NCBI RefSeq assembly: GCF_900499075.1
Contig: NZ_UIHC01000002.1
Coordinates: 116,406-180,405 of the forward strand
Direction of reading: 5' to 3'
Length of the DNA: 64,000 nt
Source: Roseinatronobacter ekhonensis
GTDB lineage: Bacteria; Pseudomonadota; Alphaproteobacteria; Rhodobacterales; Rhodobacteraceae
The position numbers and the translations under genes were made by a program. Under the pieces are notes generated by a model, which had not been told where the DNA came from, did no database searches, and saw only the letters and a list, made by a program, of their open reading frames with translations. The number at the start of each line of letters is the position of its first letter. Positions within the stretch are counted from its first letter, which is position 1. Shown one piece after another: positions 17,304 to 26,957 of this stretch.

Positions 17304-18373
17304 CCGAGTTTGCCGATACCCTGCCGGGGTTCAACCTGTTCCGGTATATCACCTTTCGCGCGGGGGCTGCGTTTTTCACGGCGCTTGTCTTCGGGTTTTT
17401 CTTCGGGCGGCCCCTGATCAACGCTTTGAAGAAGCGCCAGTCCAACGGCCAGCCGATCCGCGATGACGGGCCCGAAAGCCATCTGCTGACCAAGACCGGC
17501 ACACCCACCATGGGCGGGTTGCTGATCCTGTCGGCGCTGACCGTCTCGACCCTGCTCTGGGCGCGGTTGGACAACCCGTATGTTTGGATCGTGTTGCTGG
17601 TTACGATCGGCTTTGGTCTGATCGGCTTTGCCGATGATCTTGCCAAAGTGTCCAAAGGCAATGTCAAAGGGGTTCCCGGTCGCGTGCGGCTGGCCTTGGG
17701 CACGCTGATCGGCGTGCTGGCCAGCGCCGCCGCGATGTATGCCCATCCAGAGCCGTTGCAGGGCCAGTTGGCGGTTCCTGTCTTCTCAGAGGTGTTGATC
17801 ACCTTGGGGTGGTTCTTCATCCCCGCTGGCGCATTCGTCATTGTTGGCGCTGCCAATTCCGTAAACCTGACCGACGGGCTGGACGGGCTGGCGATCATGC
17901 CGGTCATGATTGCGGGTGCCACTTTGGGGGTCATTGCCTATGCGGTGGGCCGGGTCGATTTCACCGCCTATCTGGATGTGCACTATGTGCCCGGCGTGGG
18001 CGAGTTGCTGATCTTTACCGCGGCCCTCGCCGGCGGTGGCTTGGGCTTTTTGTGGTATAATGCGCCGCCAGCCGCCGTGTTCATGGGCGACACGGGTAGC
18101 TTGGCGCTGGGCGGTGCGCTGGGCGCGATTGCGGTGTCCATCAAGCATGAAATCGTGCTTGGCATCGTTGGCGGCATTTTCGTGGTCGAAACCCTCTCGG
18201 TCATCATCCAGGTGCTGTATTTCAAAACAACCGGGAAACGGGTTTTCCTCATGGCCCCGATCCACCACCATTTTGAGAAGAAGGGCTGGGCGGAGCCGCA
18301 AATCGTGATCCGCTTCTGGATCATCGCGCTGGTTCTGGCGCTGATCGGCCTTGCCACACTCAAGGTGCGTTAG
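17288..18373 (+). CDS. mraY: Phospho-MurNAc-pentapeptide translocase MraY
   Basis: Makes lipid I by transferring phospho-MurNAc-pentapeptide to undecaprenyl phosphate in the inner membrane. The 361-residue polytopic protein carries the conserved aspartate motifs ([18 protein letters not shown]) and the cytoplasmic HHHFE motif ([12 protein letters not shown]). The frame is open upstream, but ATG 17288 with AAAAAGGG upstream gives the canonical N-terminus ([18 protein letters not shown]). It is followed by a palindromic repeat region instead of an immediate next gene. Confidence 0.97.
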   Translation: MLFWLTEFADTLPGFNLFRYITFRAGAAFFTALVFGFFFGRPLINALKKRQSNGQPIRDDGPESHLLTKTGTPTMGGLLILSALTVSTLLWARLDNPYVWIVLLVTIGFGLIGFADDLAKVSKGNVKGVPGRVRLALGTLIGVLASAAAMYAHPEPLQGQLAVPVFSEVLITLGWFFIPAGAFVIVGAANSVNLTDGLDGLAIMPVMIAGATLGVIAYAVGRVDFTAYLDVHYVPGVGELLIFTAALAGGGLGFLWYNAPPAAVFMGDTGSLALGGALGAIAVSIKHEIVLGIVGGIFVVETLSVIIQVLYFKTTGKRVFLMAPIHHHFEKKGWAEPQIVIRFWIIALVLALIGLATLKVR

Positions 18374-18383
18374 TCACGTCTCT

Positions 18384-18487
18384 TGCACCTTCATCTTGCC
18401 GCAAATACTCTGGGGGAAAGTGGCCTCGACAAGAGGCCGCGCGGGGGCAAAGCCCCCTGAACGAAATGGTGTAGGGGCGCAGCCCCT
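18384..18487 (-). repeat. Composite dispersed palindromic element, copy 1
   Basis: Between mraY and murD lie a conserved tail (18390-18416; reverse complement begins CCCCCAGAGTATTTGCGGC) and three hairpins: GGCCTC/GAGGCC (18422-18438), GGGGGC/GCCCCC (18443-18457) and AGGGGC/GCCCCT (18473-18487). Read on minus, it has the same order of parts as the element at 30271-30337: a GGGGG-CCCCC hairpin, a variable hairpin, then CCCCC-x-G-x-ATATTT-like text and GCAAGATGAA-like text. It interrupts an otherwise tightly packed dcw operon and could terminate or modulate transcription into murD. Confidence 0.65.
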
Positions 18488-18507
18488 TCCGGTTGAAAGG
18501 CTCTTAC

Positions 18508-19911
18508 ATGATCCCGGTCCAAGGTTACGCTGGGCGCTGCGTCGCTGTGCTCGGGCTCGGCCGGTCAGGGCTTGCAACCTGCCATGCGCTTGCAGCGGGC
18601 GGGGCGCTGCCGCTGGCATGGGATGACAGCCCGGATGCTCGTGCTCGGGCAGAGGCCGAGGGCGTCGCGCTGCATGATTTGTCGCGCGCCGACTGGTCAC
18701 AAGTCGCAGCGCTTGTCTCCAGTCCGGGCATTGCGCATCTCTACCCCGAGCCCAACCGCCATATCGCGGCGGCGCTGGCGGCGGGGGTGCCGGTGGACAA
18801 CGATATCGGCCTGTTTTTCCGCAGTTTCGCCACCGCAGACACAATGGCCATGGACCAACCGCCCAAGGTCGTGGCCGTCACCGGATCGAACGGAAAATCC
18901 ACCACCACGGCCCTGATCCATCATATTCTGACCGCGCTTGGCCGTCCCTGCCAGATGGCGGGCAATATCGGGACCGGTGTCTTGTCCATTACCCCGCCGG
19001 TCGAGGGCGAGGTCGTGGTGTTGGAGCTGTCCAGCTACCAGACCGAACTCGCCCGCGCGCTCACGCCCGACATTGCGGTATTTACCAATCTTTCGCCCGA
19101 TCATCTGGACCGGCATGGCGGAATGGGCGGGTATTTCGCGGCCAAGCGTCGGCTTTTTGCCGAGGGCGGGCCGGACCGAGCGGTCATCGGCGTCGATGAA
19201 CCGGAAGGGCTGTTCATGGCCGGTCAACTGGCTGAGGCGGCGGAAGATGCTCGCGTCATCCGCATCTCGTCCGGGCAAAAGCTGGCCGGGCCGGGTTGGA
19301 ACATCTTTGCACGCAAGGGGTTTCTGGCCGAATACCGCGCAGGGCGGCAAGTGGCGTCCATCGACCTGCGTGCCATGCCGGGTTTGCCGGGCGCACATAA
19401 CCACCAGAATGCCTGCGCGGCCTATGCGGTGGCGCGCAGCCTTGGTGCCGCCCCACGCGTGATAGAGGATGCGATGGCCAGCTTCACCGGCCTGCCGCAT
19501 CGCAGCCAGCTGGTCGCAGAGGCGGGTGGCGTGCGCTACATCAACGATTCAAAGGCCACGAATGCCGACAGCGCCGCCAAGGCCTTGCAGGCCTTCGAGC
19601 GCATCCGCTGGATTGCAGGGGGCTTGGGCAAGGATGGCGGCATCACAGCACTTGCGCAGCATTTGGACCGCGTGACAAAGGCTTATCTGATCGGCCATTC
19701 TGCCCGCGATTTCGCCCTGCAACTGGGCGAGCACCCGCACGAGGTTTGCGACACGATCGAGCAGGCCACCGCCCGCGCCATGGCAGAGGCACAAACGGGT
19801 GACACTGTGCTTCTGGCACCCGCCGCCGCCAGTTTCGACCAGTTTCCTGATTTCGAAGCGCGCGGGTCTGCGTTTATTGCCGCCGTGCAAGCCGGGCTTG
19901 GCCGCACATGA
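18508..19911 (+). CDS. murD: UDP-MurNAc-L-Ala:D-Glu ligase MurD
   Basis: Adds D-glutamate to UDP-MurNAc-L-alanine. The 467-residue protein has an N-terminal Rossmann-like domain ([17 protein letters not shown]), the P-loop [12 protein letters not shown] (about residue 126), the ELSSYQTE motif and NDSKATN in the C-terminal part. ATG 18508 has GAAAGG seven bases upstream. Its stop overlaps the rarD start by ATGA, so in this genome the dcw order continues into rarD instead of the expected ftsW. Confidence 0.96.
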   Translation: MIPVQGYAGRCVAVLGLGRSGLATCHALAAGGALPLAWDDSPDARARAEAEGVALHDLSRADWSQVAALVSSPGIAHLYPEPNRHIAAALAAGVPVDNDIGLFFRSFATADTMAMDQPPKVVAVTGSNGKSTTTALIHHILTALGRPCQMAGNIGTGVLSITPPVEGEVVVLELSSYQTELARALTPDIAVFTNLSPDHLDRHGGMGGYFAAKRRLFAEGGPDRAVIGVDEPEGLFMAGQLAEAAEDARVIRISSGQKLAGPGWNIFARKGFLAEYRAGRQVASIDLRAMPGLPGAHNHQNACAAYAVARSLGAAPRVIEDAMASFTGLPHRSQLVAEAGGVRYINDSKATNADSAAKALQAFERIRWIAGGLGKDGGITALAQHLDRVTKAYLIGHSARDFALQLGEHPHEVCDTIEQATARAMAEAQTGDTVLLAPAAASFDQFPDFEARGSAFIAAVQAGLGRT

Positions 19912-20795
19912 ATGAAGATACCCCGCGCGGCTTTGCTTTTGCGATCGCCGCCTTTGCCATCTGGGGCATGTTGCCCTTCTACTTTCGGGCGCTGGGCCAT
20001 GTGCCCACACCAGAGGTGGTCGCCCACCGCGTCGTCTGGGCGCTTCCCGTGGCCTTGTGTTGGCTCTTGTGGTTGGGGCGCACGGCGGATTTGCGCACCG
20101 CAATCCGCACCCCGCGGATGCTGGGCATGGCGACGGTTACAGCCGCGTTGATTTCTATCAACTGGGGCAGTTATGTCTGGCTCATCCAATCCGGCAAGGC
20201 GATGGATGCGGCCTTGGGCTACTATATCAACCCGATCTTCAGCATCTTTCTGGGCGCAACCCTGCTTGGTGAACGCCTGACTGCGCGCCAATGGGGCGCG
20301 GTCGCGCTGGCCTTTGCGGCGGTCGTCGTGTTGACCGTAGATGCAGGCCGGTTGCCGGTCGGGGCATTGGCCATCGTGTTTAGCTGGGGCAGTTACGCCT
20401 ATTTCAAACGGGCGCTGCCCATCGGTCCCAATCAGGGGTTTGCGCTGGAAGCGCTGATACTCTTGCCCGTTGCCCTCGGATTTCTGGCGTGGCAGGCGGG
20501 TCAGGGCACGCTCTATACCCTTCAGGCAACGCCGCGCGACTGGCTGCTGCTTCTGGGGTGCGGTTTTATCACGGCGGTGCCGCTGATCCTGTATGCCAAT
20601 GCAGCCAAAGGGTTGCGGCTCTCGACCATTGCGATTTCGGGCTATTCCATCCCGACGATGATCTTCCTCATCTCGACCCTCGTGTTCCGCGAACCTTTTG
20701 ACGGGGCGCGACTGATTGCCTTCCCCATGATCTGGGGGGCGATGGCGCTCTATATCTCGGAAGTGCTGCGCAAGCGGCGCGCAGCGCAGGCTTGA
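19908..20795 (+). CDS. rarD: EamA-family transporter RarD
   Basis: A 295-residue inner-membrane protein with about ten hydrophobic segments, two EamA repeats and the RarD signature near the N-terminus ([22 protein letters not shown] ... [12 protein letters not shown]). RarD-type proteins are drug/metabolite transporters; substrates are generally unknown. It is joined to murD by an ATGA overlap. This is not a usual dcw gene, so the context suggests a rearranged operon, not a shared function. Confidence 0.88.
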   Translation: MNEDTPRGFAFAIAAFAIWGMLPFYFRALGHVPTPEVVAHRVVWALPVALCWLLWLGRTADLRTAIRTPRMLGMATVTAALISINWGSYVWLIQSGKAMDAALGYYINPIFSIFLGATLLGERLTARQWGAVALAFAAVVVLTVDAGRLPVGALAIVFSWGSYAYFKRALPIGPNQGFALEALILLPVALGFLAWQAGQGTLYTLQATPRDWLLLLGCGFITAVPLILYANAAKGLRLSTIAISGYSIPTMIFLISTLVFREPFDGARLIAFPMIWGAMALYISEVLRKRRAAQA

Positions 20796-20835
20796 CGGCG
20801 GCGTCTGCTCTGTCAAGTTGCCGAGGATGACCAAA

Positions 20836-21258
20836 ATGACCCTGATCGCCCTGATCGTGATCGCTGCTGTGTGGTATGCGATCACTCGCGCCCCGTTTTA
20901 CCTGCCGCCGACAGATGCCGCCACGCCCGCACCGCCCGATGGCCCTGCGCGCGTGTTTGGCTTTGCCACGCTGACCAACCCTTTGGTGCGCTTGGTCGTC
21001 ATGGGGCGTTGGGTGCCTGCCGAACCCGCGCAGCTGCGCGGTTGGCAGCGCGGGGCAGGGCGCGACATTGTGCAAGGCGCGGATACGGTGCTGGACGGCG
21101 TGGCCTTTGACGTGACCCCGGCAGAGATGATCCGCCTTGACCGCTACGAGCGCACCGGGCGAAAGTATCGACGCGACCAGATGGTGCTGGAAGACGGGCA
21201 AAGCGCCTGGGTTTACCGGCTGATCGGTGCGCGCGGGCTGGACGCGGTAGAGGATTGA
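20836..21258 (+). CDS. Membrane-anchored gamma-glutamylcyclotransferase-like (AIG2) protein
   Basis: About 140 residues. The GGCT/AIG2 fold is shown by VFGFATLTNP near the start and LDRYERTGRKYRR, which holds the conserved glutamate region, near residue 110. A hydrophobic N-terminus (TLIALIVIAAVWYAI) precedes the domain, suggesting a membrane anchor; most GGCTs are soluble. GAGG nine bases before ATG 20836 favours this start over in-frame ATG 20827 or TTG 20818. It is followed by an amidoligase gene. GGCT/AIG2 genes paired with amidoligases are a known but little-understood association (Iyer and colleagues' genomic analysis of amidoligases). Substrate unknown. Confidence 0.75.
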   Translation: MTLIALIVIAAVWYAITRAPFYLPPTDAATPAPPDGPARVFGFATLTNPLVRLVVMGRWVPAEPAQLRGWQRGAGRDIVQGADTVLDGVAFDVTPAEMIRLDRYERTGRKYRRDQMVLEDGQSAWVYRLIGARGLDAVED

Positions 21259-21263
21259 ACGCC

Positions 21264-22223
21264 ATGGATGATCTGCACGCTTCCTTGCCGCGCGACCGAT
21301 TCTTGCCGTTGCCCGACCATGACGGCCAATCCAGCGCCAACCGCTGCACGGGTGTTGAGGTGGAATTCGCGGGGCTGACCCCCGAACAGGCCGCCGACAT
21401 CGTAAGCCATGAATGGGGCGGCACCATCACCCGCGACGGGCCGCGCGATCTGGTCTTGACCGGCGGGCGGTTCGGCAAGGTCAAGGTAGAGTTGGACATT
21501 ACCCTCAAGAACGCTTGGGTCGAGGATATGGCCGCCGACATCTTGGGCGACCTTGTGCCGGTCGAGGTGGTCACGGCCCCTATGGCCCAATCAGATCTAC
21601 CTGCGGTCGAGGGGGTGCTTGCAAAGCTGGCAGAGGCGGGCGCAAAAGGCTCGCGCGCGCAACTGGCCTACAGTTTCGGCGTGCATCTGAACCCCGAACG
21701 TCCCCAATCCGACCGTGCGGTGATCGCGATTGCCCGCGCCTACGCGCTGCTGGAGGATTGGCTGCGCGCCGCCGACCCGCTGGACCCCGCGCGCCGTGTC
21801 ATGCCCTTCGTGGACCCGTGGCCGCGTGCCTTGGTGGACGCGCTGGCCGGGGCCGAAGGGTGGGCGCTGACCGATCTGGGCCGCGCCTATGCGCAGCACG
21901 CCCCGTCGCGCAGCTACGGACTGGACCTGCTGCCGCTGCTGCAAGATGCCTGCCCCGACACGCTGGCCGATGTGCCGCCGGACCACCTGAAGGGTGGCCG
22001 CCCGACCTTTCACTACCGCTTGCCGGAATCGCGGCTGGACGAGGCGGATTGGTCACTGGCCTACGAATGGAACCGCTGGTGGGTGGTGGAAAAGGTGGCG
22101 GCGGATGCCGACATGTTGGCGGCGCTGGCGCAGGATTGGCAAGCCTACCGCGCTGCGCTGACCACCACGCGGGGGGATTGGCTGGACAGAGTGCACGACC
22201 GCCTAGAATCGATCACACTGTGA
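21264..22223 (+). CDS. Putative amidoligase
   Basis: About 319 residues, matching the amidoligase_2 family (glutamine-synthetase-like fold) that forms amide bonds on unknown substrates using ATP. Visible features are the N-terminal metal/ATP motif CTGVEVEFAGL (about 30), VKVELDITL (about 75-83) and SFGVHLNPE (about 133), which match the family's ExE and His elements. GAGG lies ten bases before ATG 21264. It directly follows the GGCT-like gene, so the two probably act in one pathway, for example making and breaking a gamma-glutamyl or similar amide. The substrate cannot be named. Confidence 0.75.
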   Translation: MDDLHASLPRDRFLPLPDHDGQSSANRCTGVEVEFAGLTPEQAADIVSHEWGGTITRDGPRDLVLTGGRFGKVKVELDITLKNAWVEDMAADILGDLVPVEVVTAPMAQSDLPAVEGVLAKLAEAGAKGSRAQLAYSFGVHLNPERPQSDRAVIAIARAYALLEDWLRAADPLDPARRVMPFVDPWPRALVDALAGAEGWALTDLGRAYAQHAPSRSYGLDLLPLLQDACPDTLADVPPDHLKGGRPTFHYRLPESRLDEADWSLAYEWNRWWVVEKVAADADMLAALAQDWQAYRAALTTTRGDWLDRVHDRLESITL

Positions 22224-22233
22224 GAATAGCAAA

Positions 22234-22254
22234 ACAGGGGCTGTTCGCCCCTGT
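22234..22254 (-). terminator. Terminator between amidoligase and rpoD (convergent)
   Basis: Eight-bp perfect stem ACAGGGGC/GCCCCTGT with a 5-nt loop. On minus it is followed by TTTTGC, 24 bp after the rpoD stop, so it best serves rpoD; it may also slow plus-strand transcription. Confidence 0.7.
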
Positions 22255-22277
22255 CCCGTCTTACGATCCCGACTGAA

Positions 22278-24266
22278 TTACTGATCCAGGAAACTCCGCA
22301 ATTTACGCGACCGGGACGGGTGCTTCAGCTTGCGCAGGGCCTTTGCCTCGATCTGGCGGATGCGTTCGCGCGTCACGCTGAACTGTTGGCCCACTTCTTC
22401 CAGCGTGTGGTCGGTGTTCATGCCAATGCCAAAGCGCATCCGCAGAACCCGCTCCTCGCGCGGGGTGAGCGATGACAGAACCCGCGTCGTGGTTTCGCGC
22501 AGGTTGTCCTGAATCGCCGAATCCAGCGGCAGCAGGGCGTTCTTGTCCTCGATAAAGTCGCCGAGCTGGCTGTCTTCCTCGTCGCCAATCGGCGTTTCCA
22601 GCGAAATCGGTTCCTTGGCGATTTTCATCACCTTGCGGACCTTATCCAGCGGCATTTGCAGCTTTTCGGCCAGCTCTTCCGAGGTCGGTTCGCGCCCGAT
22701 TTCATGCAACATCTGGCGGCCCGTGCGCACCAGCTTGTTGATCGTTTCGATCATGTGCACAGGAATGCGGATGGTCCGCGCCTGATCCGCAATCGAGCGG
22801 GTGATCGCCTGACGAATCCACCACGTCGCATAGGTGCTGAACTTGTAGCCGCGGCGGTATTCGAACTTGTCCACGGCCTTCATTAGGCCAATATTGCCTT
22901 CCTGAATAAGATCAAGGAATTGCAGGCCACGGTTGGTGTATTTCTTGGCAATCGAGATCACCAGACGCAGGTTGGCCTCGACCATTTCTTTCTTGGCCTG
23001 ACGCGCCTCTTTCTCGCCCTTCTGAACCTGAGACACGATGCGGCGGTATTCGTTGATATCGACGCCAACATACTGGCCGACCTGCGCCATGTCGGCGCGC
23101 AATTCCTCTACCTTGTCGCGCGACCGTTCCATCAGCGCTTGCCAGCCGCGACCCGGCTTTTCGGCCATGCGGTCGCACCATGTCGGGTCCAGTTCCGAGC
23201 CGCGATAGTCGTCGATGAATTCACGCCGGTTGATGCGGGCCTGATCGGCCAGCTTCACCATGGCGCTGTCGATCGACATGATCCGCCGGTTAATCCCGTA
23301 AAGCTGGTCAACCAGCGCTTCGATCCGGTTGTTGTGCAGGTGAAGCGAGGTGACGAGTTCCACAATCTCGCTGCGCAGCGACTGGTATTGCGCTTCTTGC
23401 GTGTCGCTGAACCGTCCCGCTTCGCGCAGCGTTGCGTCGATCCGGGCGTCTTGCATTTCGGCCAAGCGCTCATAGTCGGCGGCAATGCGGTCGAGCGTTT
23501 CCAGTACGCGCGGTTTGAGCGCGGCTTCCATCGCCGAGAGCGACAGGTTCGTCTGGTCGTCGTCCTCGTCATCATCCTCGGCGCTTGAGATTGGATTGCC
23601 GTCAGCGTCCAACTCGGGTTCTGACGAACGCTCGGTTTTCGGTTGCGCGGCCCCTTCGCTCAGCCCTTCGGTGACAGGCACGCCGTCTTCACCCTCCAGG
23701 CTGTTGCCGAAGGTGGTTTCCAGATCAATCACATCGCGCAACAGCACGTCTTCGTTCAGCAATTCGTCGCGCCAGATGGTGATCGCCTGGAAGGTCAGCG
23801 GGCTTTCGCACAGCCCGGCGATCATCGTGTTGCGCCCGGCCTCGATCCGTTTGGCGATGGCGATTTCGCCCTCGCGCGACAGCAATTCGACCGACCCCAT
23901 CTCGCGCAGATACATGCGCACCGGGTCGTCGGTCCGGTCCAGGGTTTCAGAACCTGACGATGTCGCGACCGTCACATCCCGCGCTCCAGCGACTTCGACA
24001 AGTTCGCCGCCCTTGGCTTCGTCGCCGTCGCCTTCGTCGTCGTCCTCAACAACGTTAACGCCCATTTCGGACAGCATCGACATGACGTCTTCGATCTGTT
24101 CAGACGACACCTGATCCGGCGGCAGCGCTTTGTTGAGCTGCTCGTAGGTGATGTAGCCGCGGTCCTTGGCTTGCGCGATCATCTTCTTGACCGAGGCTTG
24201 GCTGACGGACTTGTCGTCAACTTCCAGATCATCACTGCGCGTGTCGTCGGTATCTTTAGCGGCCAT
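22278..24266 (-). CDS. rpoD: Primary sigma factor RpoD (sigma-70)
   Basis: Housekeeping sigma factor. The 662-residue protein has region 1.1 at the N-terminus, an acidic non-conserved stretch (about 60-270), and the complete regions 2-4: [20 protein letters not shown] (2.2), [17 protein letters not shown] (2.3/2.4), [11 protein letters not shown] (3.0) and a C-terminal helix-turn-helix with [24 protein letters not shown] (4.2). It lies downstream of dnaG on the same strand, the usual alphaproteobacterial macromolecular synthesis order; rpsU is not between them. A good promoter is seen 109-136 bp upstream of its start. Confidence 0.98.
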   Translation of the reverse strand: MAAKDTDDTRSDDLEVDDKSVSQASVKKMIAQAKDRGYITYEQLNKALPPDQVSSEQIEDVMSMLSEMGVNVVEDDDEGDGDEAKGGELVEVAGARDVTVATSSGSETLDRTDDPVRMYLREMGSVELLSREGEIAIAKRIEAGRNTMIAGLCESPLTFQAITIWRDELLNEDVLLRDVIDLETTFGNSLEGEDGVPVTEGLSEGAAQPKTERSSEPELDADGNPISSAEDDDEDDDQTNLSLSAMEAALKPRVLETLDRIAADYERLAEMQDARIDATLREAGRFSDTQEAQYQSLRSEIVELVTSLHLHNNRIEALVDQLYGINRRIMSIDSAMVKLADQARINRREFIDDYRGSELDPTWCDRMAEKPGRGWQALMERSRDKVEELRADMAQVGQYVGVDINEYRRIVSQVQKGEKEARQAKKEMVEANLRLVISIAKKYTNRGLQFLDLIQEGNIGLMKAVDKFEYRRGYKFSTYATWWIRQAITRSIADQARTIRIPVHMIETINKLVRTGRQMLHEIGREPTSEELAEKLQMPLDKVRKVMKIAKEPISLETPIGDEEDSQLGDFIEDKNALLPLDSAIQDNLRETTTRVLSSLTPREERVLRMRFGIGMNTDHTLEEVGQQFSVTRERIRQIEAKALRKLKHPSRSRKLRSFLDQ

Positions 24267-24374
24267 GGAAGCTCCCGATTAAAATGCAAGGATGCGCGTT
24301 GGCCGAATCGGGCGAATCGGCTCTGAGCGTATCACGGCTGGGTAAGATGTAGGGGCAGAGCAGCGGATTTTCCA

Positions 24375-24402
24375 GTTATACAATGCAGATTTGATTGTCC
24401 AA
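24375..24402 (-). promoter_or_regulatory. Candidate housekeeping promoter of rpoD
   Basis: On minus, TTGGAC (24397-24402) and TATAAC (24375-24380) are separated by 16 bp, a good sigma-70-type pair in the dnaG-rpoD gap. It would give a leader of about 100 nt and allow rpoD expression independent of dnaG. Confidence 0.5.
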
Positions 24403-24426
24403 GCCGGCGGTATCGTTACGAATCGG

Positions 24427-26316
24427 TCACTTTTTCCGTTTCACCCAGACTTCTGATTCGATCAGACGCTGCAATTCGCTCGAAAGTGCCGCGCGATCTT
24501 CACCCAGATCGGTCGAATCGGTCAGTCTTGCACGCTCCGAACTGTTGCGCGCTTCTGCGGCGCGGGCAAGCCGGAAGGTCACGCCCTCATCCGCCAGATC
24601 GCCCATATCCTCTACCGCGTCGCGCAGCTCTGCCGTCAGGCCGTCGCGCGCGAAGTATTTGGCGAATTCGTCGCGCAGGCATAGCCGCACAAAGCCCGCA
24701 TCGCTGCTGCGAACCGGCGGCGCAATCGCGACATGGGGCAGGGTCAATAGCTCGGCGGTTTGCGCGTCATCGGGGGTATCGCCGTCCAGCAGCGCCGCGC
24801 AAAGCTGCGCCAGTGCCGGGTCGTGGCAGGTCAGCCTGTCCAGATCGCTCTCGAATTCCGACACCAGTGCCGGGTGGCACAGTAGCGTCGCGATGATCAG
24901 CTCCTCGCGCATTGCTTCGGCTATCGCATTGTCCGGCGCGCTGGCAAGCCGCGTGCTGCGTGTGGCGCTGAGCGGTTTGGCAGGGGGCGCAAAGCGGCCG
25001 GTTGCGGGCCGCCCCGACCATTCCCGCCGCGCCGGGCGCAAAAATTCGGACCGCAAGCGTTTGATTTCGTCGGTGTAATGCCCGCGCAGCCCCGGATCGG
25101 CGATTTTCGCCAAAGCGGCGCGCAGTCGTTTGTCCAGTGCTGCGCGCCGTTCGGGGCTGTCAAAGACCTGCCCTTCGGTTTCGCGTTGCCACAAAAGCTG
25201 AACAAGCGGCACAGCGCCGTCGACCAGCTTGGACATGGCCGGTGTGCCGCCCTGGCGCAAGATGTCGTCCGGGTCCATCTTTTCTGGCAGCGGGCAGAAC
25301 CGCAGCGATTGCTCGGGCCCAAGCAGCGGCAAGGCAAGGTCGATCAGCCGGAACCCCGCGCGCAGGCCGGCCGCATCCCCGTCCAGCGCGATGACGGGTT
25401 CGGGAGAGACGCGCCACATCAGGCGCAACTGGTCTTCGGTGATCGCGGTGCCAAGCGGGGCGACCGCCCCCTCAAAACCGGCTTCCGCCAGTGCAATCAC
25501 GTCCATGTAGCCTTCGGCCACGATCAGCGGTTTGCCCTTGCCGCACGCACTGCGCGCGGGACCAAGGTTGTAAAGCGCGCGTCCCTTGTCAAAGAGCGGA
25601 GTTTCCGGCGAATTCAGATATTTCGCCCGCGCATTCGGGCTCAGGGCACGCCCGCCAAACCCGATGCAGCGCCCGCGTGCATCGCGGATCGGGAAAATAA
25701 TGCGCCCGCGCATCCGGTCATAGGGCGCGCCCCCGTCATCGGGTTTGGCGCAAAGCCCGGCCTCTATGATCTTGTCGCCTGCCACGCCCGCGTTCGTCAG
25801 CGCGGTCCAAAGCGCTTGGCGCGCATCCGGCGCATAGCCGATTTCGAACCGGTCCAGCGCGGATTGCGCCAGCCCGCGGCCTTTCAGGTAGTCGCGTGCG
25901 CCAGACGCCGCCGATGTGCTGAGCTGCATGCGAAAGAACCGCACGGCGGCTTCTGTCACCTCTGCCAATTCGGACAGGTGGTCGGCTTTTTCGGCGGCGC
26001 GGGGGTCGCGTTCGGGCATTGGCAGGCCCGCGTCACGGGCCAGCACCTCGACCGCTTCCATAAACGACATGTTGTCTGTTTCGCGCAGAAAGGTCAGTGC
26101 GTCGCCCTTGGCATGACACCCGAAGCAGTAATAAAACCCTTTGCGGTCATCGACATGGAAGGACGCGGTCTTTTCCTGATGAAACGGGCAGGGCGCCCAG
26201 AAATCGCCCTTGGCCTGATTGGATTTGCGCATGTCCCATGTGACCTTGCGCCCGACAACGGACGAGATCGAAACACGGTTGCGCAGTTCATCCAGAAAAC
26301 CGGGGGGCAGACTCAT
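24427..26316 (-). CDS. dnaG: DNA primase DnaG
   Basis: Synthesises RNA primers at the replication fork. The 629-residue protein contains the N-terminal CHC2 zinc finger (CPFHQEKTASF ... YYCFGCHAKGD, about 39-66), the RNA-polymerase domain with an EGYMD motif (about 270) and the TOPRIM acidic residues (ALDGDAAGLRA, about 318), and a C-terminal helicase-binding region. Length and order match the family. rpoD follows on the same strand after 160 bp. Confidence 0.97.
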   Translation of the reverse strand: MSLPPGFLDELRNRVSISSVVGRKVTWDMRKSNQAKGDFWAPCPFHQEKTASFHVDDRKGFYYCFGCHAKGDALTFLRETDNMSFMEAVEVLARDAGLPMPERDPRAAEKADHLSELAEVTEAAVRFFRMQLSTSAASGARDYLKGRGLAQSALDRFEIGYAPDARQALWTALTNAGVAGDKIIEAGLCAKPDDGGAPYDRMRGRIIFPIRDARGRCIGFGGRALSPNARAKYLNSPETPLFDKGRALYNLGPARSACGKGKPLIVAEGYMDVIALAEAGFEGAVAPLGTAITEDQLRLMWRVSPEPVIALDGDAAGLRAGFRLIDLALPLLGPEQSLRFCPLPEKMDPDDILRQGGTPAMSKLVDGAVPLVQLLWQRETEGQVFDSPERRAALDKRLRAALAKIADPGLRGHYTDEIKRLRSEFLRPARREWSGRPATGRFAPPAKPLSATRSTRLASAPDNAIAEAMREELIIATLLCHPALVSEFESDLDRLTCHDPALAQLCAALLDGDTPDDAQTAELLTLPHVAIAPPVRSSDAGFVRLCLRDEFAKYFARDGLTAELRDAVEDMGDLADEGVTFRLARAAEARNSSERARLTDSTDLGEDRAALSSELQRLIESEVWVKRKK

Positions 26317-26435
26317 GGTGGGGATAATGGCAGATCACGCGAGCTTGTTGAAGCTATGACGTAATCTTACATTATATCTGAAACCAATCGGTATTCGCCC
26401 GCGTAGAGGGTATATGATCTGAACAGGAGGGTTTC

Positions 26436-26957
26436 ATGAACCGACGCACATTTCTGGCCACCACGGGCCTTGCATTTTATGGTGCACGCGCCGTGGCGGG
26501 CGAGGGGAATTTCCCGCTGACGCTCAGCACAGAAGAATGGCGCGCGCGCCTGACGCCCGCGCAATTCGCGGTGCTCCGCGAAGAAGCGACCGAACGGGCC
26601 TTCACCAACTCGCTTATGGGCGAGCGTTCGCCACTGCTGAAAGAAGACCGCGCGGGCACTTATAACTGCGCAGGCTGCGGGCAGGCGTTGTACCGGTCGG
26701 AAACAAAGTTCGACAGCCGCACCGGTTGGCCCAGTTTCTGGCAAGCGATGGACGGCGCGACTGGCACACGCCCGGATCGCAGCTTTTTCACGGTGCGCAC
26801 CGAAGTGCATTGCTCTAATTGCGGCGGGCATCAGGGCCATATCTTTGACGATGGTCCCCAACCCACCGGGAAGCGCCACTGCATCAACGGATTGGCCATG
26901 ACCTTTACGCCCGATACCACGGGCGAGGTTGAAGGCGGGCCGGTGCCAGCGGCATGA
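26436..26957 (+). CDS. msrB: Peptide methionine-(R)-S-oxide reductase MsrB, probably exported by Tat
   Basis: Reduces methionine-R-sulfoxide in oxidised proteins. The zinc-binding pairs CAGC (about 73) and CSNC (about 128), SRTGWPSFW, and the catalytic-cysteine motif RHCINGLAMTF (about 148) are all present. The N-terminus NRRTFLATTGLAFYGARAVAGE looks like a twin-arginine signal (RR, hydrophobic core, AVAGE cleavage region), which suggests a periplasmic enzyme; most MsrB enzymes are cytoplasmic. AGGAGGG lies five bases upstream of the ATG. Overlaps the next gene by ATGA. Confidence 0.92.
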   Translation: MNRRTFLATTGLAFYGARAVAGEGNFPLTLSTEEWRARLTPAQFAVLREEATERAFTNSLMGERSPLLKEDRAGTYNCAGCGQALYRSETKFDSRTGWPSFWQAMDGATGTRPDRSFFTVRTEVHCSNCGGHQGHIFDDGPQPTGKRHCINGLAMTFTPDTTGEVEGGPVPAA

